From the NCBI RefSeq assembly GCF_000479005.1, contig NZ_AWXC01000041.1, positions 1 through 64,000 on the forward strand: 64,000 nucleotides of DNA. Direction: 5' to 3'. The position numbers were made by a program, and so were the translations under genes. Shown here piece by piece: positions 15,607-25,099 of the stretch. A model generated the notes under the pieces. That model was not told where the DNA came from. It was given only the letters and a program-made list of their open reading frames with translations, and did not search any database. The stretch comes from Prevotella sp. BV3P1. Lineage in GTDB: Bacteria > Bacteroidota > Bacteroidia > Bacteroidales > Bacteroidaceae. Within the stretch, counting starts at the first letter, position 1, and each line of letters opens with the position of its first letter.

Positions 15607-17064
15607 TTAATTATCTTTCCAGAACGCCGGTGACAGGATGACCAACACGCTGAATATTTCCAAACGCCCGATGAGCATGAGCAGTGCACATACCCATTTT
15701 ACAAAGCCGGGCAGCATGCTCCAACTCATCGTCGGTCCGATTTCAAGTCCCAGCGTTGGCCCCACATTGCCGATGCAGCTGAGGATGATGGTGATGGAGT
15801 TGGTGCTGTCGATGTGGGCCATCATCAGTACGAACGAGGCCAGCAGGCACAAGATGAGGTACATGGTGAGGAAGGCCAGTAGGGTTCCTCGCTTCTGGTA
15901 AGGTATGTTGGTGTCGTTGACCTTCAAGGGAAGTACGGCGTTGGGGTGCAGTATTTGTTTAAATTCATTGCGGATAGTTTTGAGCAACATCACCACCCTG
16001 ACGCACTTGAAGCCACCACTCGTCGATCCCGAACAGGCTCCGATGAACATGCAGGTGGCCAAGATCACCCAGGTGACGTGTGGCCATTGGCCGGCATCAT
16101 CGTTGAACAGACCAGTGGTGGTGATGAACGAAACAACTTGGAAGATGCCCGAACGGAATGCTAGTTCTAAGTCGTAGCCCCGATTAATCATCAGTTCGAG
16201 CATGATAAACAAGCTGAAGAGGATGACAACACTTAGGTAAAACTTGAACTCAGAGCTTTTGAATAATGCTTTGAAGCGCCGTTTCACCACCGCTGTGTAC
16301 AGCAAAGTGAAGTTCACTCCCGATAGAAAACAAAAAATGGTGCAGATGTATTCCAACGCTGGAGAGTGGAAAAACTCGGTGCTGCTGTTGTGTGTGGAAA
16401 AGCCTCCCGTAGCCGTTGTGGTCATTGAATAATTGACGGCATCGAACCAGTTCATTCCATAAAGGATGAAACAGCCTATGCAAGCGATGGTAAGCACGAG
16501 GTACACGGTGAGAATCCACTTGGCACTGGTGGAAAGTCTTGGATGCAATTTCGACTTGATGGGGCCGGTTGCTTCGGCTGCAAACACCTGAACAGAACCT
16601 CCTACCATGGAGGGAAGCAGGGCAACGGTGAAGAATACGATGCCCAAGCCGCCAATCCATTGGGTCAATGAACGCCAAAAGAGTAGGGCGTGGGGTAATA
16701 CTTCTACGTCATCTATGATGGTGGCACCGGTGGTGGTGAATCCCGACATCGTTTCAAAGTAGGCATCCGTGAAGCTGTGAATGTAGCCACTGAGGGTGAA
16801 GGGGAAAGTGCCGAAGAAGCTGAAGACTATCCATGAGAGCGTTACCACCAAGTAAGCGTCGCGCCTGGACAAGGTGTTATTGGAGTTACGGCCCAGGTAT
16901 CTCAGGATAAAGGCTGTGAAGAGGCTGATGAATACCGACAGAAGAAAAGCCATGGCATCATCTTCACCGTAGAAAAGAGCCATACCGAAACAGGCGAAAA
17001 GGATGAAGGCTTCGATGAAAAGTAGGGAGCCTATCACTTTATATATGGTTCTGAGGTTGATCAT
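15607..17064 (-). CDS. trkH: Trk/Ktr potassium transporter, membrane subunit
   Basis: 485 residues with about 10-12 membrane segments. It is the K+-conducting subunit of the Trk system. The four degenerate selectivity-filter repeats of this superfamily are discernible, for example MSGFTTTGATII, TTTATGGFSTHN, SFITTTGLFNDD and SCIGNVGPTLG; GACSGSTSGGFKCVR follows the third and belongs to the cytoplasmic-loop region. It is 20 bp after trkA, so channel and gating ring are co-transcribed. The ends are complete. Inner membrane. Confidence 0.95.
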   Translation of the reverse strand: MINLRTIYKVIGSLLFIEAFILFACFGMALFYGEDDAMAFLLSVFISLFTAFILRYLGRNSNNTLSRRDAYLVVTLSWIVFSFFGTFPFTLSGYIHSFTDAYFETMSGFTTTGATIIDDVEVLPHALLFWRSLTQWIGGLGIVFFTVALLPSMVGGSVQVFAAEATGPIKSKLHPRLSTSAKWILTVYLVLTIACIGCFILYGMNWFDAVNYSMTTTATGGFSTHNSSTEFFHSPALEYICTIFCFLSGVNFTLLYTAVVKRRFKALFKSSEFKFYLSVVILFSLFIMLELMINRGYDLELAFRSGIFQVVSFITTTGLFNDDAGQWPHVTWVILATCMFIGACSGSTSGGFKCVRVVMLLKTIRNEFKQILHPNAVLPLKVNDTNIPYQKRGTLLAFLTMYLILCLLASFVLMMAHIDSTNSITIILSCIGNVGPTLGLEIGPTMSWSMLPGFVKWVCALLMLIGRLEIFSVLVILSPAFWKDN

Positions 17065-17084
17065 TGCTTGCTGTTTTGACGTTG

Positions 17085-18428
17085 CTAAATGAAGAGTCTT
17101 TCTATCGTCTTGAGGTTGATGTTGTGGCAGAACACCATGACAATGTCGCCAGCCTGTATCTGTGTATATCCCGAAACGAGCATTCCTTCATCTCCTCTGA
17201 CCAGTCCTCCGATGGTTGCCTCTTTGGGTAACCCCAAATCTTTCACAGGCTTTTTGGTGACACGAGAGCCTTCTTGGGCCACAAACTCGGCCACATCGGC
17301 ATTCGCAGACATGATGAATCGCATGTTCATGACTTCGGCATCGAGCATGATTTGATAGATGTGACTGGCTGCAATGGCCTTTTTATTGATGATAGTGCCG
17401 ATGTCCAGGCTCTCAGCCATGCTCACATAGTCAACGTTTTCGACCATAGCAACGGTCTTTCTCACGCCCAATCGTTTGGCTGTTAGGCAGGCCAGAATGT
17501 TGGTTTCGGCATTGTTGGTCAGGGCAACGAAGGCTTGTGTGTTCTTAATGCCTTCCTCTTGCAGCAGCTGAGTGTCACGACCGTCGCCGTTGATGATAAG
17601 CGCTTTGTCGTCGTCCAACAGGTTATTCAGCTCTTCACATCGCTCCTCGTTGATTTCAATGAGCTTGGTATCCAGGTAATCAGGCATGGTGTTGATGGCT
17701 CTGACGGCCGTTGCACCGCCGCCCATGATCATCACATTCTTCACGTCTACATACAGTTCTTTGCCCACTATCTTGCGGATGTAGGGGATATATTGCGTAG
17801 TTGTCATGAAGTAAGCCAAGTCGTAGAGCTTCAATTCGTCGTTACCACCGGGGATGATGGTTTCATTCAAACGCTTGATGGCCACCACATGATACGGATC
17901 ATCGGGTCCGCAGAGGTTCTTCAGCGGGTTGTTGAGTATCTCACAGGTTTCCCTTAGCTTGATGGCCAACATCACTAATGCGCCATTGTGGACATCCCAT
18001 CGCTGACGAACCCACGACATTTTGAGTCCATTGATGATGTCTACGGCGGCCAACTTCTCTGGGTAAATCAGCGAACTGACACCCAGTCCGGTAAAGAAAT
18101 CCTGTAGTTCGGGCGCTGTGTATTCGCTGTTGCTGATTTTGGCAACGGTCTTCTTAGCTCCTAAAGCTTTGGCCAGAACGCACGAAGTGATGTTCAGACT
18201 CTCTTCAGGGGTAACGGCAATGAACAGATCCGCATGTTCAGCGCCCGCTTCGCGCAATGCCTTAATGCTGCTGGGCGAGGCTTGTACGGTCAGTAGGTCA
18301 AAGTCGCTTCCTATCTGAGCCAGCCGTTCGTCGTCTTCATCAATCAGCGTAATGTCTTCATGGTTGCGTGAAAGCATCTTGGCCAGATGTGTGCCGATGC
18401 CGTAAGCGCCACAGATGATAATCTTCAT
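17085..18428 (-). CDS. trkA: Trk potassium uptake regulator TrkA
   Basis: 447 residues comprising two tandem RCK units, each a Rossmann NAD-binding domain plus a TrkA_C domain. The first begins MKIIICGAYGIGTHLAKML and the second near residue 230 with VKNVMIMGGGATAVRAINTM. Typical phrases are ITLIDEDDERLAQIGSDFD and LIINGDGRDTQLLQEEG. It forms the cytoplasmic ring that gates TrkH in response to nucleotides. It sits between dxs (42 bp upstream) and trkH (20 bp downstream) in one operon. Both N-terminal glycine-rich motifs look usable, although the first has GAYGIG instead of GxGxxG. Confidence 0.95.
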   Translation of the reverse strand: MKIIICGAYGIGTHLAKMLSRNHEDITLIDEDDERLAQIGSDFDLLTVQASPSSIKALREAGAEHADLFIAVTPEESLNITSCVLAKALGAKKTVAKISNSEYTAPELQDFFTGLGVSSLIYPEKLAAVDIINGLKMSWVRQRWDVHNGALVMLAIKLRETCEILNNPLKNLCGPDDPYHVVAIKRLNETIIPGGNDELKLYDLAYFMTTTQYIPYIRKIVGKELYVDVKNVMIMGGGATAVRAINTMPDYLDTKLIEINEERCEELNNLLDDDKALIINGDGRDTQLLQEEGIKNTQAFVALTNNAETNILACLTAKRLGVRKTVAMVENVDYVSMAESLDIGTIINKKAIAASHIYQIMLDAEVMNMRFIMSANADVAEFVAQEGSRVTKKPVKDLGLPKEATIGGLVRGDEGMLVSGYTQIQAGDIVMVFCHNINLKTIERLFI

Positions 18429-18470
18429 GTCTATGTGATTTTTAGAAAATCCTTTGTTGTTTCAAGTTTT

Positions 18471-20378
18471 TCAGACTTGGTTTGAAGCCAGTATGGCTTC
18501 GATGTTTTGCTTGATGTGGGATGCGTCTAATCCTACGATTCTCCTCAATTCGTCCACTGAACCATGCGTCACAAACTCGTCGGGCAATCCCATTCGCTGC
18601 ACGCTTGGGGCATATCCATGGTCGTTGAACCACTCCAAAACGGCCGAACCGAAGCCTCCGTTGCGCACGCCGTCTTCAATTGTGATGACTTTCTTGAACT
18701 TTTTCCCGATCTCCTCCAACAGATCTCCGTCCAAAGGTTTGATGAACCGCATGTCGTAATGCGCCACGTTGTCCTGCTGAGGCAATGCTTCAATGGCCTT
18801 CTGCACATCATTTCCGATGGGGCCCACTGTGAGGATGGCCACCTGGTCGCCGTCTTTCAACTTGCGACCCGTGCCCACTTTGATTTCTTCCAGTGGACAT
18901 TTCCAATCTTTGTTCACCCCTCTGCCGCGTGGATAACGGATGACAAACATGCCCTTGTCGGGCAGTTGAGCCGTGTACATCAACCGTCTCAGTTCCTTTT
19001 CGTCCATCGGTGCGGCGATGGTCAGGTTGGGGATGGGGCGCAAGGCGGCCAAGTCGAACACGCCATGGTGCGTGGGTCCGTCCTCACCAACAAGTCCTGC
19101 ACGGTCCAAACACAGTACCACGGGTAGGTTGAGGATGGCCAAGTCGTGGATGATATTGTCGTAAGCACGTTGCGCAAACGAGCTGTAAATGTTGCAAAAT
19201 GGCTGCAAGCCTTCTTTCGCCATGCCGCCGGAAAAGGTCACCGCATGTCCTTCGGCAATGCCAACGTCAAACGCTCGGTCGGGCATGGCTTTCATCAGCT
19301 TGTTCATCGAGCAGCCGGTTGGCATGGCAGGAGTGACACCTACAATTTTTGGATTCTGCAAAGCGAGCTCTACCAGCGTGTCGCCAAAAACGTCTTGGTA
19401 ACGTGGTGGCTCTTCAGAACAGTCTTTAACGATGCGTTCACCCGTCTCTGCGTTGAATCTACCTGGTGCATGCCATTCGGTTTGTGACTCCTCTGCAGGC
19501 TTGTATCCCTTGCCTTTGGTGGTATGCAGATGCAGCAGTTTGGGGCCTTTCATGTCCTTCAGCTGCCGCAAGATGCGCACGATTTCAGTAACGTCGTGTC
19601 CATCAAAAGGTCCGAAATATCGGATGTTCATGCCCTCGAAGATGTTCTGTTGGCGGCTGATGGCCGACTTGATGGCGTTGTTGAGCCGCAAGATACCTTT
19701 CTTTCTGTTCTCACTAAGGTAGCCACGTTGATGGAGCCATTGCGAAGCCTTAAATCTCAGCTTGTTGTAGGTGGCATTCGTATCGAGGGTTAAGAGATAT
19801 TTTTCCATGCCCCCCACTGCGTGATCGATGCTCATGTCGTTGTCGTTGAGGATGATGAGAAGGTCGTTCGGGGTCGACGAAACGTTGTTCAGTCCCTCGA
19901 ATGCCAATCCACCACTCATGGCACCATCGCCGATGATGGCTACAATCTTCTTGTCATTCTCGCCACTTTTCTTGGCTGCGACGGCCATACCCAATGCCGC
20001 CGAGATGGAATTGGAGGCATGTCCACAGGTGAAGGTGTCGTACTGGCTCTCCAAAGGCGTGGGAAATGGGCGCAGACCATGCAGCTTTCGGTTGGTGGAG
20101 AACAGCTCCCGGCGCCCTGTGAGTATCTTGTGTCCATAGGCTTGATGCCCCACATCCCATACAAGTTTGTCGCTCGGTGTGTCAAACACATAGTGCAAGG
20201 CCACGGTAATCTCAATGGCTCCCAGTGAAGATGCAAAGTGTCCGGGATTTACGGAAACCTCTTGGATGATGTCTTCGCGAAGTTCACGACACACCTCTGG
20301 CAACTCTTCAGCGCTGAGTTTTCGTAAGTCTTCGGGGTAATTTATTTGGGTTAAAAGCCTTAAATTCGTCTTGTCCAT
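18471..20378 (-). CDS. dxs: 1-deoxy-D-xylulose-5-phosphate synthase
   Basis: 635 residues from ATG at 20378 ([20 protein letters not shown]). An in-frame ATG at 20402 coincides with the predicted transcription start and is rejected. The enzyme condenses pyruvate and glyceraldehyde-3-P with thiamine diphosphate, the first step of the MEP isoprenoid pathway. Visible are [25 protein letters not shown], the ThDP motif GDGAMSGG to about NDN, the transketolase-pyrimidine domain with [13 protein letters not shown] and [19 protein letters not shown], and the C-terminal domain. First gene of dxs-trkA-trkH-manA. Fused to nothing. Confidence 0.97.
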   Translation of the reverse strand: MDKTNLRLLTQINYPEDLRKLSAEELPEVCRELREDIIQEVSVNPGHFASSLGAIEITVALHYVFDTPSDKLVWDVGHQAYGHKILTGRRELFSTNRKLHGLRPFPTPLESQYDTFTCGHASNSISAALGMAVAAKKSGENDKKIVAIIGDGAMSGGLAFEGLNNVSSTPNDLLIILNDNDMSIDHAVGGMEKYLLTLDTNATYNKLRFKASQWLHQRGYLSENRKKGILRLNNAIKSAISRQQNIFEGMNIRYFGPFDGHDVTEIVRILRQLKDMKGPKLLHLHTTKGKGYKPAEESQTEWHAPGRFNAETGERIVKDCSEEPPRYQDVFGDTLVELALQNPKIVGVTPAMPTGCSMNKLMKAMPDRAFDVGIAEGHAVTFSGGMAKEGLQPFCNIYSSFAQRAYDNIIHDLAILNLPVVLCLDRAGLVGEDGPTHHGVFDLAALRPIPNLTIAAPMDEKELRRLMYTAQLPDKGMFVIRYPRGRGVNKDWKCPLEEIKVGTGRKLKDGDQVAILTVGPIGNDVQKAIEALPQQDNVAHYDMRFIKPLDGDLLEEIGKKFKKVITIEDGVRNGGFGSAVLEWFNDHGYAPSVQRMGLPDEFVTHGSVDELRRIVGLDASHIKQNIEAILASNQV

Positions 20379-20403
20379 CAATAAGCTCTCTACTATAACC
20401 ATG

Positions 20404-20411
20404 CAAAGATA
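20404..20411 (-). promoter_or_regulatory. -7 box (TATCTTTG) of the dxs operon
   Basis: Exact TAnnTTTG on the minus strand, with an expected start near 20398 and a leader of about 20 nt before the ATG at 20378 that contains a weak AGAGAG. No TTG at proper distance. Confidence 0.55.
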
Positions 20412-20716
20412 ATAAATTTATATGAACAATGTGCCCTTTGTGCTGAATTTTGCAGGCAGACATACGGCGCTTTCATGTAACATTGACGCATTGTGTTTAT
20501 TACGTCAAGCAGTGCATTTATTAGATAAATCCCCGCCTTTGCAACGTCTTTTTAACACAAATGCTGGGCGTTTTTTCAACCAACTGGTTGACGTGTTGAA
20601 AATAAACCAAGGATTCAATGGTTTTGTTATCTACTTGATGATGAATTAGTTAGATGATTTTCTTACTTTGAAGCCCATTAAAAAGTAATGTGTTTAGAGC
20701 CAAAATCCCATCTTTT

Positions 20717-20826
20717 TGTGTCAAAACGGCCTTCAATAGGATGTCAATTGGTCATCAATAGCATGTATATTGCGATGCAAAAGCATTGATATTGGATGAT
20801 AAAAGCATGACAATTGGCAAATTGTT
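20717..20826. repeat. Array of 22-nt repeat units (locus 4)
   Basis: Five units start at 20717, 20739, 20761, 20783 and 20805, an exact 22-nt period; a possible sixth precedes them at 20695. The shared words are GCATG or GCATTG, then ATTGG about 5 nt on, then an A-rich end. This variant is more diverged than locus 1 but has the same order. It sits in the 754-bp gap between divergent dxs and the exported peptidase gene. Apart from this array and the two promoters I see nothing else there. Confidence 0.78.
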
Positions 20827-21093
20827 CCATTCGAATGGGCTAAAAGAAGATGCGTTTACAACTTATTTTCTCTATTTCGCGATTTTGTTTTGTCAAAGAA
20901 AACGAATCGATTTAACAAACGAAAGGTTTATTAACGCAGACGGTTTTCGTTGTCATCCGTAAGTAAACAAAAGGGATTCCGTTGGTAAAGAAAATATCTT
21001 CTCCGTACCGAATATCTTGTGAGGAACATTTGTAATGTGGTCTGTTAAAATGAGTTTTAACCTTAAATGCTGAATTTTTTCATGAAAAATGCT

Positions 21094-21101
21094 TATTTTT
21101 G
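21094..21101 (+). promoter_or_regulatory. -7 box (TATTTTTG) of the exported C1B peptidase gene
   Basis: Exact TAnnTTTG 31 nt before the chosen ATG (21133). It lies inside the apparent N-terminal extension of the open frame, which supports the shorter start. The -33 region is T-rich. Confidence 0.5.
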
Positions 21102-21132
21102 TCAACAAATCAATTATACAAACAAATCTATC

Positions 21133-22539
21133 ATGAGACAAAAATCTTTCTTCTTGGCTGCCGTCCTGCTGTTCTCGTGCTTGACTGTAGGAGCGCAAAA
21201 GCCTGGTGGACTTTCTGCTGACCTGTTGAAAAAGATACAGCAGGCACAACCATCTTCACCGGCCGATAAGGCTATCATCAATGCTGTGGCATCGAACAAC
21301 ATTGACGATTTGGTTAAAAATCATGCCAATCAGGGTGCGGTAGACACGTATTTCAGCATCGAGACACCCAAGCAGAGCATACACGACCAGCAGAAAAGTG
21401 GCCGCTGTTGGATGTTCTCGGGCTTCAACGTGCTGCGCGCGAACTTTGCCAAACGGCACCAAGATACGCTCGCCGTGGAGTTCTCACATGCTTACTTGTT
21501 CTTTTATGACCAGCTGGAGAAGGCCAATCTCATGCTGCAAGGTGTCATAGATAATGCGTCGAAGCCATTGGATGATAAGCGAATGCAGTTCTTCTTCAAG
21601 AATCCTGTCAATGATGGCGGTACCTTTTGCGGGGTTGCCGACTTGGCCGAGAAGTATGGTTTGGTACCTATGAGCGTGATGCCCGAGACCTATTCGTCTG
21701 ACAACACCAGGGTGATGGCTCGTTTGTTGTCATCCAAATTGCGCGAATATGGGCTGGAATTGCGACGCATGGTGAACGCTAAAAAGAAAAAAGCTGAGGT
21801 GGAAAAACGGAAAACCGAAATGCTTGCCACTGTTTATCGTATCTTGTCGCTAACCATTGGCGAGCCTGTTCAGAGCTTTACCTACGCTTTCAAAAACAAA
21901 GATGGCAAGGCTGTTACACCACAAAAGCGCTATACGCCCCGCGAATTTTATGACGAAACGGTGGGACATGGACTCAACGGAACGTTCATCATGGTGATGA
22001 ATGACCCGCGACGGGCCTATCATGAAACTTACGAAGTGGAGTATGATCGCCACAGTTACGATGGACACAACTGGAAATACCTCAATCTTCCGATGGACGA
22101 GATTGCGAAGTTGGCCATCGCCAGCTTGAAAGATGGGCACAAGATGTACAGCTCTTACGATGTTGGCAAGCAGCTGGATCGCAAGCGAGGCTATATGGAT
22201 GTGGACAACTATGATTACAGTAGCCTGCTGGGAACAACGTTCAACATGGGCAAGGCCGACCGCATTGCCACGTTTGACAGCGGCTCTACGCATGCCATGA
22301 CATTGACAGCTGTCGACTTGGACGCACAGGGCAAGCCGCTGAAGTGGAAGGTTGAGAACAGTTGGGGACCCACCTACGGGCAGAAAGGCTGCCTCATTAT
22401 GACCAATCAGTGGTTCAATGAGTATATGTTCCGCTTAGTTGTTGATAAGAAATACGTACCTGCGAAGTTGCTCAAGGAATACGGCAAGACCCCAACGATG
22501 GTCATGCCCGAGGATCCTCTCTTTGGGTGTGATGAGTAA
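21133..22539 (+). CDS. Exported bleomycin hydrolase-type cysteine aminopeptidase (C1B/PepC family)
   Basis: 468 residues from ATG at 21133; the open frame continues upstream, but that part spans the promoter. A signal peptide (MRQKSFFLAAVLLFSCLTVG) ends near AQKPGG. The catalytic triad is visible: Cys in QQKSGRCWMFSGFNVLRA, His in FDSGSTHAMTLTAV, Asn in WKVENSWGPTYG. Length and order match bleomycin hydrolases, which trim N-terminal residues from peptides, normally in the cytosol. The signal peptide places this one in the periplasm or outside. The next gene encodes another exported peptidase (S9), 57 bp downstream, consistent with a peptide-scavenging pair in an amino-acid-using organism. Confidence 0.93.
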   Translation: MRQKSFFLAAVLLFSCLTVGAQKPGGLSADLLKKIQQAQPSSPADKAIINAVASNNIDDLVKNHANQGAVDTYFSIETPKQSIHDQQKSGRCWMFSGFNVLRANFAKRHQDTLAVEFSHAYLFFYDQLEKANLMLQGVIDNASKPLDDKRMQFFFKNPVNDGGTFCGVADLAEKYGLVPMSVMPETYSSDNTRVMARLLSSKLREYGLELRRMVNAKKKKAEVEKRKTEMLATVYRILSLTIGEPVQSFTYAFKNKDGKAVTPQKRYTPREFYDETVGHGLNGTFIMVMNDPRRAYHETYEVEYDRHSYDGHNWKYLNLPMDEIAKLAIASLKDGHKMYSSYDVGKQLDRKRGYMDVDNYDYSSLLGTTFNMGKADRIATFDSGSTHAMTLTAVDLDAQGKPLKWKVENSWGPTYGQKGCLIMTNQWFNEYMFRLVVDKKYVPAKLLKEYGKTPTMVMPEDPLFGCDE

Positions 22540-22596
22540 GGACTGAGGTCATGGCGGGCTATCCTTCCATTTTACCATTTCTAACCATTGAAAATA

Positions 22597-25047
22597 ATGA
22601 ATAAGTTTTATATCCTTTTATCAGCTGTCTTGTTGACAGCTGATTTTGTTTACAGCTCTGTCATCCCCGTGAAGACGGTTCGTTATGCCGGTCCTTTTGT
22701 GGTACAGCGTCCCCTGATGATTGATAGTGTCGATGTAAAGGGCCATACGTTCAACGCCAAGTCGCTGCTGGACACGCCTTTGTCGCTGCAACAAGTGCGC
22801 CAGGGACGAGAAGTTTCTGGCGAAGTTTTGCCCATTTCCGATGCGCCATACGCCCTTCATTTGCTGGGTTTTCGCATTCAAGCCCACGGATATGGTCAGG
22901 CTACGGTCAGAGTGGGCAAGCTCTCCGATTTCAATTTGTATGTAGACGGACAGCAAAGTCGTGATGGTAAGCTGACGTTAGAGCCGGGTTCCCACGATGT
23001 GGTGGTGAAATATCTTTCTAAACGCGGCCGATCGGACACGCTGGACATACAGGTTGAGCCCCAGAAGGGAGTCAAATTCTCGGTTGGTGAGGGCGAGAAA
23101 ACGTTCACATTGCGCAGCCTGACCGACCGTAGGTTCGTGACTGGTGTGGAGCTTTCGCCTGATGGTAAATACCTCATCACGGCTTTTCGGGACGTGGCTC
23201 ATGGTGGCAAAGCGTCATATTGTTGGCAGGTGAAGGAACTCAAGACAGGTCATATCGTGGCAACTCGTAACGAAGTCGTTCACTGGATGCCGCATTCTCA
23301 CGAGCTATATTGGGCTCGTCAGGGCAAAAACAGTAGGGAGTTGGTCACGTCAGACGTAGTGACAGGCGTCGAAAAAGTCATCGCCACGAATCTGCCGGAG
23401 GGTTCTTTCGTGCTGTCACCCACTGCTGATTACCTGGTGGTGATGCAGAAAAACGAGGGAAAGAAGAAGGATCGTGATGTCTATGAGATTACAGAACCCG
23501 AGGATAGGCAACCGGGTTGGCGCAACAGAACAAGTCTGTTGAAGTTTGATTTGCGCACCGGACTGGCCCAACCGCTTACCTTCGGCTATCACGATGTGTC
23601 GCTCTTGGACATTAATAACGATGGTTCCAAGGTGCTCTTCATGACCACTCGCACCCGACTTACTCATCGTCCCACCACTTTATTCTCTATTTTCTGCCTG
23701 GATGTGCGTACCCTGAAAGCCGATACGCTGGTCTGTGACGATGGATTCATTGCCAGTGCGGCCTTTTCACCCAATGGAAAAGAGATTGTAGTGATGGGTT
23801 CTCCCGAGGCTTTCAACGGCATCGGAGCCAACGTTCCCAAAGGAAGAGTGCCGAGTATGTACGACTATCAGTTGTTTACGTTGCGACTCTCAGACCGACA
23901 GGTCACGCCGCTAACCAAGACATTCAATCCCGGCATCAGTCAATACGCATGGAACCACGCCGATGGTAAGCTGTATTTTTCTGCCATGAACCGTGACAGC
24001 GTGAGCCTTTACTACTGTGATACGAAGTCGAAGAAGATAGTGAAAATCCATCAACCCGAAGAGGTTGTCAAACGCATGTCGTTCGCCCATTCGGCTCCTA
24101 TCATGGCATGGACGGGCGAAAGTGCGTCCAATGCCGACCGTGTGTACACCATGAACCTGTCTGCCAAGCGTCCAAAAGTGGTGGAAGACACCAACCTTCA
24201 AACCCTTGAAGGTATTCGCTTGGGGGAATGCAAGGCTTGGAATTTCGTCAATTCGCATGGAGACACCATCTGCACGCGCTATTATTTGCCGCCCCATTTC
24301 GACCCATCAAAGCGTTATCCGCTCATCGTTAATTATTATGGAGGATGCTCTCCAACGAGCCGTAACTTTGAAACACGCTATCCTCACCATGCTTATGCTG
24401 CGTTGGGATACGTCGTGTTGGTCATCCAACCCAGTGGTGCCGTGGGATTTGGACAAGAGTTTTCTTCCCGTCATGTCAACACAGCGGGGCAAGGAGTGGC
24501 TGAAGATATCATTGAAGGAACGAAGAAATTTGTGGCCGACCATACGTTTATCAATGGCAAGAAGATTGGATGCATCGGCGCATCGTATGGCGGTTTCATG
24601 ACACAATACCTGCAAACGCAGACCAATCTCTTTGCGGCTGCCATATCGCATGCGGGCATCAGCGACCATACCAGTTACTGGGGCGAAGGTTATTGGGGCT
24701 ATAGTTACAGCGAAGTGAGCATGGCCAACCGTTATCCTTGGACGGACAAGAAACTATATGTGGACCAAAGTCCGCTGTTCAATGCCGACAAAATTCACAC
24801 GCCGTTGTTGTTTTTGCATGGCAGTGCCGATACCAATGTGCCGATAGGCGAGAGCATCCAGATGTTCACGGCACTGAAACTCTTGGGACGACCCACGGCC
24901 TTTGTGGTGGTAGATGGTGAGAATCACCACATCACCGATTACAACAAGCGCCTGAAATGGCAGAATACCATCTTTGCATGGTTCGCCAAATGGCTCAAAG
25001 ACGATTCCACTTGGTGGGACAATCTGTACGGAGAGCCGAAGCTGTAG
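22597..25047 (+). CDS. Exported S9-family (prolyl oligopeptidase/DPP-like) serine peptidase
   Basis: 816 residues from ATG at 22597; a TTG 9 nt earlier is unlikely. A hydrophobic signal sequence (MNKFYILLSAVLLTADFVYS) leads into a PEGA-like beta domain and then a WD/TolB-like propeller (ELSPDGKYLITAF, AAFSPNGKEIVVMG). The alpha/beta-hydrolase domain starts near residue 560, with nucleophile Ser in IGCIGASYGGFMTQ, Asp in LHGSADTNVP and His in GENHHITDY. Prolyl oligopeptidase relatives cleave dipeptides or short peptides. Periplasmic or surface, likely co-transcribed with the preceding C1B peptidase. The exact specificity (DPP4-, DPP5- or acylaminoacyl-type) cannot be told. Confidence 0.93.
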   Translation: MNKFYILLSAVLLTADFVYSSVIPVKTVRYAGPFVVQRPLMIDSVDVKGHTFNAKSLLDTPLSLQQVRQGREVSGEVLPISDAPYALHLLGFRIQAHGYGQATVRVGKLSDFNLYVDGQQSRDGKLTLEPGSHDVVVKYLSKRGRSDTLDIQVEPQKGVKFSVGEGEKTFTLRSLTDRRFVTGVELSPDGKYLITAFRDVAHGGKASYCWQVKELKTGHIVATRNEVVHWMPHSHELYWARQGKNSRELVTSDVVTGVEKVIATNLPEGSFVLSPTADYLVVMQKNEGKKKDRDVYEITEPEDRQPGWRNRTSLLKFDLRTGLAQPLTFGYHDVSLLDINNDGSKVLFMTTRTRLTHRPTTLFSIFCLDVRTLKADTLVCDDGFIASAAFSPNGKEIVVMGSPEAFNGIGANVPKGRVPSMYDYQLFTLRLSDRQVTPLTKTFNPGISQYAWNHADGKLYFSAMNRDSVSLYYCDTKSKKIVKIHQPEEVVKRMSFAHSAPIMAWTGESASNADRVYTMNLSAKRPKVVEDTNLQTLEGIRLGECKAWNFVNSHGDTICTRYYLPPHFDPSKRYPLIVNYYGGCSPTSRNFETRYPHHAYAALGYVVLVIQPSGAVGFGQEFSSRHVNTAGQGVAEDIIEGTKKFVADHTFINGKKIGCIGASYGGFMTQYLQTQTNLFAAAISHAGISDHTSYWGEGYWGYSYSEVSMANRYPWTDKKLYVDQSPLFNADKIHTPLLFLHGSADTNVPIGESIQMFTALKLLGRPTAFVVVDGENHHITDYNKRLKWQNTIFAWFAKWLKDDSTWWDNLYGEPKL

Positions 25048-25061
25048 ACCTGCTTTTCATT

Positions 25062-25098
25062 AGCTTTCCTTCCCTCTCAAGGAGGGAAGGTTAAAGCT
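25062..25098. terminator. Bidirectional terminator-like palindrome between the S9 peptidase and ddh
   Basis: CCTTCCCTC (25068-25076) pairs perfectly with GAGGGAAGG (25082-25090) around TCAAG, and AGCTTT/AAAGCT extends the stem past a TT bulge. It lies between convergent genes, almost touching the ddh stop. It also resembles the GC-rich palindromes near recA. Confidence 0.65.
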
Positions 25099-25099
25099 G

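Noticed and set aside
20422..20649. 75-codon open frame upstream of the exported peptidase gene
   Set aside because: Begins inside the dxs promoter region, no recognisable domain, AT-rich intergenic character; no promoter or ribosome site of its own seen.
25062..25098. GC-rich palindrome as an attachment site or mobile element end
   Set aside because: No direct repeats or integrase nearby and it sits exactly where a terminator between convergent genes is expected.
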